The translations under genes were made by a program, and so were the position numbers. Below the pieces are notes generated by a model. It worked only from the letters and a program-made list of their open reading frames with translations. It did not search any database and was not told the origin of the DNA. A stretch of DNA of 64,000 bases from G963674665 sp963674665 (GTDB lineage: Bacteria; Desulfobacterota; Desulfovibrionia; Desulfovibrionales; Desulfovibrionaceae): NCBI GenBank assembly GCA_963674665.2, contig CAXXPL010000009.1, positions 496,001-560,000 of the forward strand, read 5' to 3'. Shown here piece by piece: positions 1 to 8,183 of this stretch (position 1 is the stretch's first letter; the number at the start of each line of letters is the position of its first letter).

Positions 1-27
1 TCGGAGGCGGAGCCCCTGTATCTCGCC

Positions 28-1557
28 ATGGATTCCAACCTGCATCTCAAATCCCGGGAATCGCGGTTGGACGGCGACGTGCTTTGCTATGTGGTCCCGC
101 GTCTCCCGGACTGCCTGCCCCTGGTACGGGAGGTCCTGCTGCTGCCATGCGCGGACGAACATGTCCTGGAGGATGTGCGCCCCGGCGCATGGCGGCCGGT
201 CAAGGCCCGTTCCAGGAGGCGAAACGCCTTTTATGACGGAGAGTCCTGTCTTGCCCTGATGCTGAACAGCATATCCGACATGGACGACATCTTTCCCGCG
301 CTCGTGGCCTGGCAGGTGGAGTGGAACAAGGCCCACCGCCTGCTGCGAGGGGCGTCTGAAATCCTGGTCCGGAACGGCTCCATGAACGGGGTGTTTCAGC
401 GCCTGGGGTTGGATGAGGATGCGGCGGCAAGGGTGGCTGGAATGTTTCGTGATCCTTTGGACGATTTTTTACGCCCCTGTGGTGCTGGGGAGCTCGATGT
501 CACGGTGCGGATAGCGGGGTGCGGCCTCAGGGGGTATGACCGCGGGGTCCGCGCCTGGGTCGAGGAGCTGCTGGACCAGGCCCCGGAGCTGCTCGCCAAC
601 GAGGATGGCTGGATCTTCTGCTCCAGCAACCTGTACACCCTCGCCAACATGACCAGCGGTTTCACCGGCGCCATTGGCGGGGAGCTGGACGCCTACGTAA
701 TGGAGGGGCTGCCCGAGGAAATCCGGATCATGCTGCATCTTGCCGAGAAGCATAATGACCAGGTCCTTTTGCGGGACATCCGCTACTTCGCTTTGCCGGA
801 ATTTCTTACCCGCAATCCGGACATGCGGGAACTGCGCAGCCGGTCGCGGCTGGAGCAGGGCGTCCGGGAGTTGCCGGACATCTCGCCCCTGCATCTGGGG
901 GCTCAGGTGTTTCAGCTCTCCAGGCTGCGCCCTGAAAATTTCGACCCCCGCGCGCCCCGGAAAAATGGCAGGGGAGTGCTCCTGAACATCGACTACCCCC
1001 TGGGATTCCTGGCCTATCACGTCCTCAAGGAACTGATCGCGGTGCTTGGCAAGCCCAGGGGCATTCATGTGCTGGGCAAGGCCGCCACCCTGCGAGGGCA
1101 GGTGGGGGACGTGATGCTGCCGGACAGGGTCTATGACCAGCACATGGGTGCCGGGTTCACGTTCGAAAACGCGTTGACTGCGGAGTGCTTGGCCTCCCGG
1201 TTGCGGCACAACGCGGTGCTCGGGGAGCAGGGCGCCCTCACCGCCTGGGGGCCGGTGCTGGTGGACTACCCCACCATGCTGGAGTTCCGGGCTTCCGGGT
1301 TCAACTCCATCGAGATGGAGGCGGGCGCGTATCTGACATGCTACGCCGAACATGTGGCCGGGATTCGGCCTCCGGAGAGTGGGGAGGTGCTCTGTCTGCC
1401 GCGTTTGCCGGAGTGTCCGCTGAGCGTGGCGCACTATGCCTCGGACAACCCCCTTGATCCGACGCAACTGTTGAGCCGCTCCCTGGGGCTTTCCGGGGTG
1501 CAGCCGGTTTGCGCCTGCGGTGCGGCCGTGCTTGATCTGGTTCTGGACGTGGACTGA
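28..1557 (+). CDS. Nucleoside-phosphorylase-like protein of unknown substrate
   Basis: Soluble protein of about 509 residues without a signal peptide. The C-terminal half resembles the purine/uridine phosphorylase fold: a glycine-rich GKAATLRGQVGDVMLP stretch followed by VYDQ, and later NSIEMEAGAYL, which matches the ribose-binding 'ME' motif of that superfamily. The N-terminal 250 residues are unrecognised. It may belong to the large uncharacterised DUF6909-type proteins, but that is recalled rather than tested. The frame is open from ATG at 28 back to base 1 with no stop, so the true start may lie outside the window and this entry may be 5' partial. The substrate cannot be named. Call confident for a real gene, moderate for the fold. 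Confidence 0.7.
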   Translation: MDSNLHLKSRESRLDGDVLCYVVPRLPDCLPLVREVLLLPCADEHVLEDVRPGAWRPVKARSRRRNAFYDGESCLALMLNSISDMDDIFPALVAWQVEWNKAHRLLRGASEILVRNGSMNGVFQRLGLDEDAAARVAGMFRDPLDDFLRPCGAGELDVTVRIAGCGLRGYDRGVRAWVEELLDQAPELLANEDGWIFCSSNLYTLANMTSGFTGAIGGELDAYVMEGLPEEIRIMLHLAEKHNDQVLLRDIRYFALPEFLTRNPDMRELRSRSRLEQGVRELPDISPLHLGAQVFQLSRLRPENFDPRAPRKNGRGVLLNIDYPLGFLAYHVLKELIAVLGKPRGIHVLGKAATLRGQVGDVMLPDRVYDQHMGAGFTFENALTAECLASRLRHNAVLGEQGALTAWGPVLVDYPTMLEFRASGFNSIEMEAGAYLTCYAEHVAGIRPPESGEVLCLPRLPECPLSVAHYASDNPLDPTQLLSRSLGLSGVQPVCACGAAVLDLVLDVD

Positions 1558-1645
1558 AAGGGGGCGCTGGTATCCTGCCAGGAAACAGAGCTATGTGAGC
1601 CGCTCCGCAAAAATACCGCACACGAATTCCGGGGTGGGGCCATAT

Positions 1646-1766
1646 AGGAGAGCTCAAAATGATTAACATTTTGTAGGTCGAAGGCGTAAGGACAGGCCCG
1701 CCAATGGCGGGTCCTGGCGGCGAAGCCGCCGGAGCGCGGTGTTAATTCTTTTGCGCTCCGGGTAAT
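1646..1766 (+). repeat. Four-hairpin structured repeat, copy A (chromosomal)
   Basis: A chain of four stem-loops: CAAAATG/ACATTTTG, then GGCCCGCC-aat-GGCGGGTCC, then GGCGGC-gaa-GCCGCC, then GGAGCGC...GCGCTCC. A conserved linker (TCGAAGGCGTAAGGACAG) lies between the first and second stems. The same architecture recurs at 38411-38526, 38571-38689, 38851-38972 and 42543-42664 inside RHS cassettes. This copy is in backbone DNA outside the island, so the family is not confined to the island. It follows the end of the nucleoside-phosphorylase-like gene and might also act as its terminator. Confidence 0.8.
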
Positions 1767-1805
1767 GGAGCATCTCGCGGCAAGGGTTTGCAGACAAATC
1801 CTTGC

Positions 1806-1841
1806 AGAGCATTCGAGCTTTTCCAAAGTTACAATGCTCTA
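1806..1841. repeat. Inverted repeat, possibly a degenerate copy of the second repeat family
   Basis: AGAGCATT and AATGCTCT face each other across a 20-base loop. On the minus strand the pattern (TAGAGCAT, GAAAAGCT, ATGCTCT) resembles the first hairpin of the three-hairpin repeat at 39034 and 42726. It overlaps the stop of the 78-residue gene and could serve as its transcription end, but there is no T-run. Confidence 0.35.
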
Positions 1842-2075
1842 GTGCTCCCGCAGCAGAGCGATACCCTTGTCCGTGAGGATCAGTCCCTCCATTGCCGAAG
1901 TGCCAAGGTGTGAAAATGCACTATACGCGACACACCCCGATACGAAGGCGTCACGCACATCCTGCTCGTTGTACGAATCCACGACCCATCTGGGCATCAT
2001 GCCGTTGTAGCGGCCGGTCTTCTCGAACAGGCGGACAGCGCTGAGAAAGTCCTTCTGTTTGCGATTCAGTTCCAT
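1839..2075 (-). CDS. Small hypothetical protein (78 aa)
   Basis: Not recognised. A short soluble protein with a charged N-terminus (MELNRKQKDF) and a hydrophobic alanine/glycine stretch in the middle; no metal motif or signal peptide. The ATG at 2075 is preceded by GAAGGAG about seven bases upstream, which supports a real gene. It stands alone, convergent with the upstream gene, with the structured repeats between them. A small DNA-binding or regulatory protein is possible but nothing seen proves it. Confidence 0.55.
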   Translation of the reverse strand: MELNRKQKDFLSAVRLFEKTGRYNGMMPRWVVDSYNEQDVRDAFVSGCVAYSAFSHLGTSAMEGLILTDKGIALLREH

Positions 2076-2729
2076 GTTCAGTTCTCCTTCGATTTCCGAT
2101 GCATGATCTCCCTGACGGTGGAAGGGGGCGGAAGAGGGCAGGGATGGATTCGGAAAAAATCATTCGTTCCCCACGTTGCCATGTTTATGTTAAGGTGGCG
2201 TGACATGCCTCTGGCAAAAACTCATGGAGTCCCCGCCCCATGGTATGGTCCGTGGAGTGCCTCGGGTGGACGGAGGTAGGCTGGAAATCGCGGTTTCTGG
2301 TGCTTGCCGCCCCTGGTTTGAGGTGCTCCCGGCAGGCAAATGACAATCTTTTAATGTAGGCGGCCGGGTATCGGGAAAATGATTTGGTCACGGGCTGGAC
2401 GCTTTATCCGGCGTCATGGGATAGTGGAATGTGGATGAGTGGCCGTGCATGTGAAGATATGCTGGCATTTTCCTTGAGATTGTTATAAAGTTGATGTCAG
2501 CTTGCGTGTTTTCCGGAGTCTGGTTTTCCGGAAAACAACGGTTTCGGAGCATGTATTGGATGGCGAATGGGGCGGATGAGGTGGATGCCGGGTTTGTACA
2601 CGCTGGAAAACGTACTGCCCAGAACTGTTCATTATTTTTCAGCCAGCAATGGGTATTGCTGATAACGCTGCGAGCATTGCACTCACAACTGCCATTCCGG
2701 TGGCGTGGTGCTCATCAAGGAGTCTTGGC
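2076..2729. other. Intergenic region, no gene seen
   Basis: About 650 bases between the small minus-strand gene and the RHH-like gene. Open frames here are short, lack ribosome sites and run into the next gene out of frame. It should hold the divergent promoters, but no convincing -35/-10 pair was found. Confidence 0.5.
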
Positions 2730-3200
2730 ATGGAAAACGAACAAAACAGGCCGGATATTTTGGCCGACGTCCTCAACACCCCCTCCGAAGTCCCTACACT
2801 GCATACGGAAGACCTGGACAAGATCATCTACAGGGATCCCAAGGAACTGCAGCGGGTGGTGCACCGCGCCTTCAGGCTCACCGATGTCCGAACACCGACC
2901 ATCGGCACGGAATTGAGGCGCCTCATCGAGCCGGAAAAGGACGACGACCTCGTGCACCAGTCTTTCCAGCTCACCCCCATGAACAAGAAAAAGACCACGA
3001 TATACTTTTCCAAGAAAATTCACTTGATGCTCAAGTCCGCCAAGTACCGGATGCGCAAGATGGTGGAGCCGGAGCTGTCGAACAAGATCTCCATGTCCAG
3101 CATCATCAACAACGCCCTGATCATTGTGCTGCACGAGTTCGACGTGAAGGGCGAAAAGAGCATCCTGCTCAAGCAGATAGTGAAGAAGCTGAACAAATAG
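2730..3200 (+). CDS. Ribbon-helix-helix-like protein encoded before ParA
   Basis: 156 residues. The C-terminal 70 residues have the pattern of a ribbon-helix-helix DNA-binding domain: a short strand (KKKTTIYFS), a first helix (KKIHLMLKSAKYRM) and a second helix (MSSIINNALIIVLHEF) with an SxSxIIN-type turn. The N-terminus is acidic and unrecognised. Start chosen at ATG 2730 because AAGGAG lies seven bases upstream; the longer frame from 2649 has no such site. It lies 60 bases before a ParA-type ATPase. Small RHH proteins often act as the DNA-binding partner of ParA in segregation systems, so a ParA partner role is inferred from position and fold. It could instead be an unrelated regulator. Confidence 0.65.
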   Translation: MENEQNRPDILADVLNTPSEVPTLHTEDLDKIIYRDPKELQRVVHRAFRLTDVRTPTIGTELRRLIEPEKDDDLVHQSFQLTPMNKKKTTIYFSKKIHLMLKSAKYRMRKMVEPELSNKISMSSIINNALIIVLHEFDVKGEKSILLKQIVKKLNK

Positions 3201-3260
3201 TCAGGGTAGGATTTCAGGGCGTGTTACGAAGCCATGCGCTGCATTTGATCTGGAGACGTG

Positions 3261-4127
3261 ATGGAAATAGTTTGCCCGAAATGCAATTTCAAGCGCACAA
3301 TTGACGACAGCAGGATACCCAGCAAGCGCGCCATCGTACATTGCAAAGCCTGCGACCACCGCTTTCCCCTGCGGCGGGCGCGCTCCATAGGTGTCATGAT
3401 CAGCAAGGGCGGCGTGGGAAAGACCACCTCGTCCGTGGGCTTGGCACATGGCCTCGCTCTCAGGGACTATCGCGTGCTCCTCGTGGACACCGATACCCAG
3501 GGGCAATGCTCGTACATGCTCGGCGTGAAGCCCACCGCCGGGCTTACCGAACTCGTGCGCGGGGACATGGAGGCCCGGGACGCCGTCACCAAGGCCAGGG
3601 ACGGGCTTTGGCTCCTGCATGGAGGAAAGTCCCTCACCGAGGTGAAGCGCATTATCGATCGCAAGGATTTTGGCGGGGAAAACACCCTATCCGAAATCCT
3701 CACGCCTCTGGAAGTCAACTACGACTTCATCATCGTGGATTCCGCCCCCGGATGGGATCCCCTGGCCGTGAATGTGCTCTTCTATGTCAAGGAGCTGCTG
3801 GTGCCCGTGTCCCTGGAGGTCATGTCCGTGCAGGGGCTTTCCGAGTTTCTCAAGAGCTTCGCGGCCATCAAGAAGTACAACAAGAACGTGCAGCTTCGCT
3901 ATATCCTTCCCACCTTCCTGAACCGCAACAACAGAAACTCCGCCGAGATTCTCGAAGGATTCGAAAAGCTCTACGGCAAATACCTTTGTCAGCCCATTCG
4001 CTATAGCCCCAGGATCGCCGAGGCGCCCGGCTATGGCATGACGATCTATGAATATGCCGGTGGAGACAAGGTTGTTGGAGATTTCAGGGAACTCGTCAAC
4101 GAAGTCCTCAATAACGGAGACATATAG
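3261..4127 (+). CDS. ParA-family ATPase with N-terminal zinc ribbon
   Basis: 288 residues. Residues 1-37 form a CxxC...CxxC zinc ribbon of the MJ0042 type (Cys5, Cys8, Cys28, Cys31). The rest is a ParA/MinD ATPase: deviant Walker A KGGVGKTT near residue 49, the DTDTQGQ switch I near residue 76, and IIVDSAPG Walker B. ParA proteins dimerise on ATP and position DNA or protein cargo. The ribbon is not part of ordinary chromosomal ParA. No parB follows; the neighbours are an RHH-like protein and a membrane sensor kinase, which suggests a dedicated positioning role rather than bulk chromosome segregation. TGGAG lies five bases before ATG 3261; a GTG sits one codon earlier. Family call strong, role inferred. 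Confidence 0.85.
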   Translation: MEIVCPKCNFKRTIDDSRIPSKRAIVHCKACDHRFPLRRARSIGVMISKGGVGKTTSSVGLAHGLALRDYRVLLVDTDTQGQCSYMLGVKPTAGLTELVRGDMEARDAVTKARDGLWLLHGGKSLTEVKRIIDRKDFGGENTLSEILTPLEVNYDFIIVDSAPGWDPLAVNVLFYVKELLVPVSLEVMSVQGLSEFLKSFAAIKKYNKNVQLRYILPTFLNRNNRNSAEILEGFEKLYGKYLCQPIRYSPRIAEAPGYGMTIYEYAGGDKVVGDFRELVNEVLNNGDI

Positions 4128-6267
4128 GCGCGGTCCGCACGCGCTCCTGTTTTCCGTCTTTCTGGGGGGGCTCCTGGCCTTTTCCTTCCCCTTGGGCGCG
4201 ACGGGCACCCCGGTGCATGATAACGCCCCCTTCACGGAAAACATGTACCTGACGTCGCGGTGCCAGGGATACGATCTGGGGGGGCGGGTCATGACCCTCA
4301 GGGACGAGTCCTGCTCCCTGGGTATCGCCGAAGTATCGGGCCCAGCACTCGCGGACCGTTTTATCCGTGGTTCCGGGAATACACCCAACTTCGGTCTCGA
4401 CAACAGTTGCATCTGGCTGCGGTTCACCCTCACCGACCTGAACAGGCAGGATCGCACGGGAGGCTGGCTGCTGGAGGTCGGATACCCCCTCCTGGACCAG
4501 GTGGAGCTGTATCTCCCGGAAAAGGGAAACAGTTCCGACGGGTTTCTGGTCAAGCGCTCCGGTGACAGTCTGCCCTTCCGGATTCGGGAATATCGGCACA
4601 GAAATTTCGTTTTCAACCTGCCCCTGGTCAGAGGTGAGACAGAGACCTTCTACCTCCGGGTACGCACGGAGTCCGCGGCCATCGTCCCCCTCACTCTCTG
4701 GACTGTGCGGGGGTTCCTGCGCCACGAGCACCTGGACCAACTGGCCCTGGGGCTCTATTACGGCGTGATCCTGGTGATGATACTGTACAACCTCTTCATC
4801 TTCCTGTCCCTCAGGGATCGCGCCTATCTGTGCTATGTTCTGTACATCTTCTGCTTTCTGCTCTTTCAGGCCGGATTGAACGGCCTGAGCTACGAATTCC
4901 TCTGGCCGCAATGCCCCTGGCTCAACGGCAAGATGCAGCATGTGTCCCTGTTCGCCAGCCTTGCGGGGGCTCTGCTGTTCTCCATGGTCTTTCTGGGAGT
5001 GCGGGGGCGGTATCCGCGGATCAACAGGCTGTTCCAGGGATTGCTCACCGCGTCGTTGCTGATGATGCTCCTGTCGTTTTTCGTTTCCTATGGAGCGGTC
5101 ATGCGCCTGGGAGTTCCCCTGGCCATTGTCTCGCTGATCACCATGCTGGCCACAGGGGTGCTGAGCTGGCTGCGCAAATACAAGCCAGCGCGTTTCTATC
5201 TCGTGGCCTGGTCGGTGTTCCTGGTCGCACAGGTCGTCAGCGCGTTGAACAGGGGCTACGGGCTTTTTCCCAGCACCTTTGTTATCCTGTACTGCGGCCA
5301 GATAGGTTCGGCTCTGGAGGTCGTGCTTTTGTCCCTGGCCCTGGCCGACCGCATCAACGTGGAGCGCGAGGAGAAGCGCCAGGCCCAGGAGCGCGCCATT
5401 CAGGCCCTGAGGACCGCGGACGAACTCAACGACAAGCTCGTGGAGTACAACCGCAATTTGGAAAAGACCGTGGAGGGGCGCACCCGGGAACTGACCCTGG
5501 CCAATGAGAAGCTCATGGAAATGGATCAGCTCAAGTCCGATTTCCTGGCCAGCGTGTCCCACGAGCTGCGCACGCCCCTGACCTCAATCGTGGGGTTCGC
5601 GTCCATCATCAGGGAACGTCTGGCCAACGGGATCCTCCCCAGAATCCCGAAGGACGACAGCGGTGGGGTGAAAAACCTGGAAAAGATCGACACCCACCTG
5701 CGTATCATCACCTCGGAAGGGGAGCGGCTCACCGGGATGATCAACGACATCCTCGATTTCTCCAAGCTTGAAAGCGGCGAGGTGGAGTGGGGGATGAGGG
5801 AAAACTCGGTAGCTGGGCTCCTGGAGGCGTCCATGGACTCCACCATGCCGCTGTTCAAGGAAAAGAGCCTGGAGATGGTGAGCACTGTGGAGCCTGACCT
5901 GCCGAACGTCGTGTGCGACAAGGACCGTATGGTGCAGGTACTCATCAACCTGATGGGCAATGCCGCAAAGTTCACCGACCAAGGGCGCGTCACATGCTCG
6001 GCTAGGCGCGAGGGGGATGAGGTTGTGATCACGGTGCGGGACACCGGCCCGGGAATACCTCTGGATGATCTGGACAACATATTCGACAAGTTCAAGCAGG
6101 TGGGCGACACCATGACCGGAAAACCACGGGGCTCGGGTCTTGGCCTGCCCATATGCAAGCACATCGTCACCCGGCACGGGGGGCGTATCCGAGTGGAGAG
6201 TCAAAAGGGCAGGGGGAGCGCGTTTCATGTATCCTTGCCCATTGCGTTGCCCCCTGGCAGAATGTAA
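4048..6267 (+). CDS. 7TMR-DISM membrane histidine kinase
   Basis: Sensor kinase of up to 739 residues. After a charged N-terminus comes a hydrophobic export segment (LLFSVFLGGLLAFSFPLGA), an extracellular 7TMR-DISMED2-like sensing domain (about 60-215), a block of seven membrane helices (about 229-430, opening GLYYGVILVMILYNLFIF), a coiled coil, then HisKA and HATPase. Visible motifs: H-box SHELRTP with phospho-acceptor His505, N-box NLMGNAAKFT near 634, DTGPGIP near 665 and GSGLGL near 695. No receiver domain is attached and no response regulator gene is adjacent. The frame overlaps the end of the ParA gene by 80 bases, suggesting translational coupling. A TTG at 4072 after GGTGGAG is an alternative start. 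The ligand is unknown. Confidence 0.85.
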   Translation: MNMPVETRLLEISGNSSTKSSITETYRRGPHALLFSVFLGGLLAFSFPLGATGTPVHDNAPFTENMYLTSRCQGYDLGGRVMTLRDESCSLGIAEVSGPALADRFIRGSGNTPNFGLDNSCIWLRFTLTDLNRQDRTGGWLLEVGYPLLDQVELYLPEKGNSSDGFLVKRSGDSLPFRIREYRHRNFVFNLPLVRGETETFYLRVRTESAAIVPLTLWTVRGFLRHEHLDQLALGLYYGVILVMILYNLFIFLSLRDRAYLCYVLYIFCFLLFQAGLNGLSYEFLWPQCPWLNGKMQHVSLFASLAGALLFSMVFLGVRGRYPRINRLFQGLLTASLLMMLLSFFVSYGAVMRLGVPLAIVSLITMLATGVLSWLRKYKPARFYLVAWSVFLVAQVVSALNRGYGLFPSTFVILYCGQIGSALEVVLLSLALADRINVEREEKRQAQERAIQALRTADELNDKLVEYNRNLEKTVEGRTRELTLANEKLMEMDQLKSDFLASVSHELRTPLTSIVGFASIIRERLANGILPRIPKDDSGGVKNLEKIDTHLRIITSEGERLTGMINDILDFSKLESGEVEWGMRENSVAGLLEASMDSTMPLFKEKSLEMVSTVEPDLPNVVCDKDRMVQVLINLMGNAAKFTDQGRVTCSARREGDEVVITVRDTGPGIPLDDLDNIFDKFKQVGDTMTGKPRGSGLGLPICKHIVTRHGGRIRVESQKGRGSAFHVSLPIALPPGRM

Positions 6268-6371
6268 ACCGGTGTGCGGACCAGGAGACTTTGAATGCCG
6301 GCTTGGCTGTGGCCTGCCGTATGCCCCGGGGGGGGAGGGGACATTGCAACGCCAATCGGTGGAGAAATATC

Positions 6372-7004
6372 ATGGAGTATCTGCATCAACTTTCAAGTCT
6401 GGCCGCCATCTGGCTCGTGGCCGCCATGGTTCCCGGACCCAACTTCGTACTTGTCACGCGCCGGGCTCTGGGGGACTCCCGCCCCGCGGCCCTGGCCTCT
6501 GCCCTGGGTGTCTCAGTGGGGGCGGTGGGTTGGGCTACAGCGGCCATGCTCGGGCTGCGAACCCTTTTCACCATCGCGCCCTGGCTCTATACGGGTTTGC
6601 GCTGGGTGGGCGGAGCCTACCTTGTCTATCTGGGGGTGCGAGCTCTGTACATGGGGTTTCGCGGTCCTGTGGAGACGAACTCCTGTCCCGGCGCCATGCC
6701 GAGGGCCATGGGTCCCTTCCGTCAGGGACTCTTGACCAGTTTTTCCAACCCCAAGACCGCGGCGTTTTTCGGCAGCATGTTCGGTACCATGCTCCCCCCC
6801 CATGCCCCGGCCTGGGTGTATCTCGCGGCGCTTGGTCTGATTCTGGCGATTTCCAGCCTGTGGTACGGGACAGTGGCCTGCTTTCTCTCCCATCCCGGCC
6901 CTCGCGCGGTCTACGAGACCTTCCGGCGCCCCATGGATGTGCTGACCGGTGGCCTGTTCACCTATGTCGGCGCGCGGTTGGCTTTGACTGATCCAGGGGC
7001 TTGA
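6372..7004 (+). CDS. LysE/RhtB-family amino-acid exporter
   Basis: 210-residue inner-membrane protein, normal for the family. It shows the typical N-terminal pattern of a hydrophobic helix followed by VPGPNFVLVTRRAL, a second helix pair with WVGGAYLVYLGVRAL, and the conserved FSNPKTAAFFGSMFGTMLPP region, for five or six membrane segments in all. Members export amino acids such as lysine, homoserine or threonine by proton antiport; the substrate here cannot be read. Start at ATG 6372 is set by GGTGGAG seven bases upstream; the longer frame from 6153 overlaps the kinase and is not credible. It lies 105 bases after the kinase gene in the same direction. Confidence 0.85.
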   Translation: MEYLHQLSSLAAIWLVAAMVPGPNFVLVTRRALGDSRPAALASALGVSVGAVGWATAAMLGLRTLFTIAPWLYTGLRWVGGAYLVYLGVRALYMGFRGPVETNSCPGAMPRAMGPFRQGLLTSFSNPKTAAFFGSMFGTMLPPHAPAWVYLAALGLILAISSLWYGTVACFLSHPGPRAVYETFRRPMDVLTGGLFTYVGARLALTDPGA

Positions 7005-7053
7005 CCTTCCTGGTCAAGACGCGTATAATTTTTAGTTCGGAGTTGAGAAATTA

Positions 7054-7536
7054 ATGCGCCTGCTACGCTCAGCCTTGCGCGAGTACCTGGGTTCCACTTT
7101 TCAAGGGGGCAAGCGCTTCCGGCAATTGCGCCTGTGGAAGGAGTGGGGCGGAGTTGTGGGCGAGGATGTGGCGGCTCTTGCGCGCCCCCTGGGCACGCGG
7201 AACAAGACGCTGCTCCTGGGCGTGGAGGACGGCGCGGCGTTGCTGGAGACGAGATTTTACGCGCCGCAGATTCTCGACGACGTGAACGCCTATCTGGGCG
7301 AAGTTTGTTTTGACAAAGTGCAGTGTGAGCTGCTAATGGGCAGGACCCCTCTGGATGAACGCCACAAGGCTGTGGCTGAAACCAGGGTTTTAAGGCCGCC
7401 TGAGAATCTGGGCGGACCGAACGCGGCGTTGCCGTCGGACAGCCCGGTGGGACGCTGTTATCAAGCCTATCTGAAGGTCTTTGGAAAACAGCCGGTTTCG
7501 GGCAATCACGAGCAGGGAGAGCAGGAAAATGAGTGA
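7054..7536 (+). CDS. DUF721/DciA-family protein
   Basis: 160 residues. The first 100 residues fit the DUF721 family: LWKEWGGVVGEDVAALARP, then a strand-rich part ending in ILDDVNAYLGEVCFDKVQ. Characterised members (DciA) load the replicative helicase in bacteria that lack DnaC. That role is family knowledge; nothing here proves it. The last 50 residues are low in conservation and probably disordered. Its 3' end overlaps the start of the next gene by eight bases (ATGAGTGA), so the two are probably co-translated. Confidence 0.75.
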   Translation: MRLLRSALREYLGSTFQGGKRFRQLRLWKEWGGVVGEDVAALARPLGTRNKTLLLGVEDGAALLETRFYAPQILDDVNAYLGEVCFDKVQCELLMGRTPLDERHKAVAETRVLRPPENLGGPNAALPSDSPVGRCYQAYLKVFGKQPVSGNHEQGEQENE

Positions 7537-7885
7537 AGAAGTCAAGGAAATTAGCTTTGATGAGCTGGGGCTGAAAAAGCCTCTGGACAAGATGACGGCC
7601 AAGGAGCTGCGTGAACTGGTCATCGAAAAGCTGCCCATGATCACCGGCGCCTCCGGTATGGGCAAGGACGAGATCATCACGGCCATCAAGGAAGCCTTCG
7701 GCATGACCGACGAGGAAGGCACGAAGGTCTCCCCCTACAAGGCGCACATCACCGAATTGAAGAAAGAGATCAAGTCTCTTCGTGTTGACAAGGCCGGTAC
7801 AGAGACCCGCAAGGATCGCTGCATCCTGCGCCGCAAGATCAACAAGCTGAAAAAGCGTACGCGCAGACTGGCGGCTTCTGTCTAA
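7529..7885 (+). CDS. Small basic protein with Rho-N/SAP-like segment
   Basis: 118 residues. The central part (KMTAKELRELVIEKL, then GMGKDEIITAIKEAFG) resembles the helix-extended-loop-helix of Rho N-terminal/SAP domains, which bind nucleic acid. The C-terminal third is very basic and probably coiled (RRKINKLKKRTRRLA), again fitting nucleic-acid contact. Start chosen at ATG 7529, which overlaps the end of the DUF721 gene and has GCAGGA just before it. Function unknown; the pairing with a DciA-like gene hints at DNA or RNA metabolism. Confidence 0.65.
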   Translation: MSEEVKEISFDELGLKKPLDKMTAKELRELVIEKLPMITGASGMGKDEIITAIKEAFGMTDEEGTKVSPYKAHITELKKEIKSLRVDKAGTETRKDRCILRRKINKLKKRTRRLAASV

Positions 7886-7898
7886 CAAGTTTTTTTTG

Positions 7899-7927
7899 TT
7901 GACAGGGACTGCCGCATCACGTAAAGA
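7899..7927 (+). promoter_or_regulatory. Probable promoter of the tRNA-Gln/tRNA-Glu unit
   Basis: A perfect -35 box TTGACA (7899-7904) is followed after 17 bases by TAAAGA (7922-7927), a weak -10. The tRNA-Gln starts 17 bases further on. Position and spacing fit a tRNA promoter; the -10 matches consensus at only three positions. Confidence 0.5.
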
Positions 7928-7944
7928 GACTTCTTCCATATTGC

Positions 7945-8018
7945 TGGGGGATCGTCTAGCGGCAGGACGACGGGTTCTGGCCCCGTTAACCAAGGTTCGA
8001 ATCCTTGTCCCCCAGCCA
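7945..8018 (+). tRNA. tRNA-Gln (anticodon CTG)
   Basis: Cloverleaf seen directly: acceptor TGGGGGA paired with TCCCCCA, anticodon stem ACGGG/CCCGT around loop TTCTGGC (anticodon CTG, reading CAG), and T arm CAAGG-TTCGAAT-CCTTG. The 3' CCA is encoded (8016-8018). Confidence 0.95.
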
Positions 8019-8029
8019 ATATCCAGTGC

Positions 8030-8107
8030 GTCCCCATCGTCTAGCCTGGTCCAGGACACCGGCCTTTCACGCCGGCGACAGGGGTTCAAATCCCCTTGGG
8101 GACGCCA
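8030..8107 (+). tRNA. tRNA-Glu (anticodon TTC), integration target
   Basis: Acceptor GTCCCCA paired with TGGGGAC, anticodon stem CCGGC/GCCGG around loop CTTTCAC (anticodon TTC), T arm AGGGG-TTCAAAT-CCCCT, encoded CCA. Eleven bases after tRNA-Gln, so one transcript. Its 3' part from 8063 on is repeated exactly at 55162-55207, marking it as the attachment site of the island. The gene remains intact because the element brought or kept the 3' end. Confidence 0.95.
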
Positions 8108-8108
8108 A
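8063..8108 (+). other. Left attachment site within tRNA-Glu
   Basis: 46 bases from the anticodon loop to one base past the CCA, starting CCTTTCACGCCGGCGACAGG, identical to 55162-55207. After this the two sites diverge. Confidence 0.92.
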
Positions 8109-8135
8109 CGAATTTGATAGCCCTTACGGGGGTTT

Positions 8136-8174
8136 AAGTTGAAGGGTCAAGGGTGCCACCTTGGCCCTTAACTT
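8136..8174. terminator. Hairpin between tRNA-Glu and the integrase gene
   Basis: Long imperfect stem: AAGTTGAAGGGTCAAGG pairs with CCTTGGCCCTTAACTT around GTGCCA. It lies between the convergent tRNA-Glu and integrase gene and may stop transcription from both sides; the flanking T/A tracts are weak. Confidence 0.55.
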
Positions 8175-8183
8175 GTTTGTGGT

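Noticed and set aside
4108..5562. 484-residue minus-strand frame opposite the histidine kinase
   Set aside because: Glutamine/histidine-rich antisense translation of a gene with full kinase motifs.
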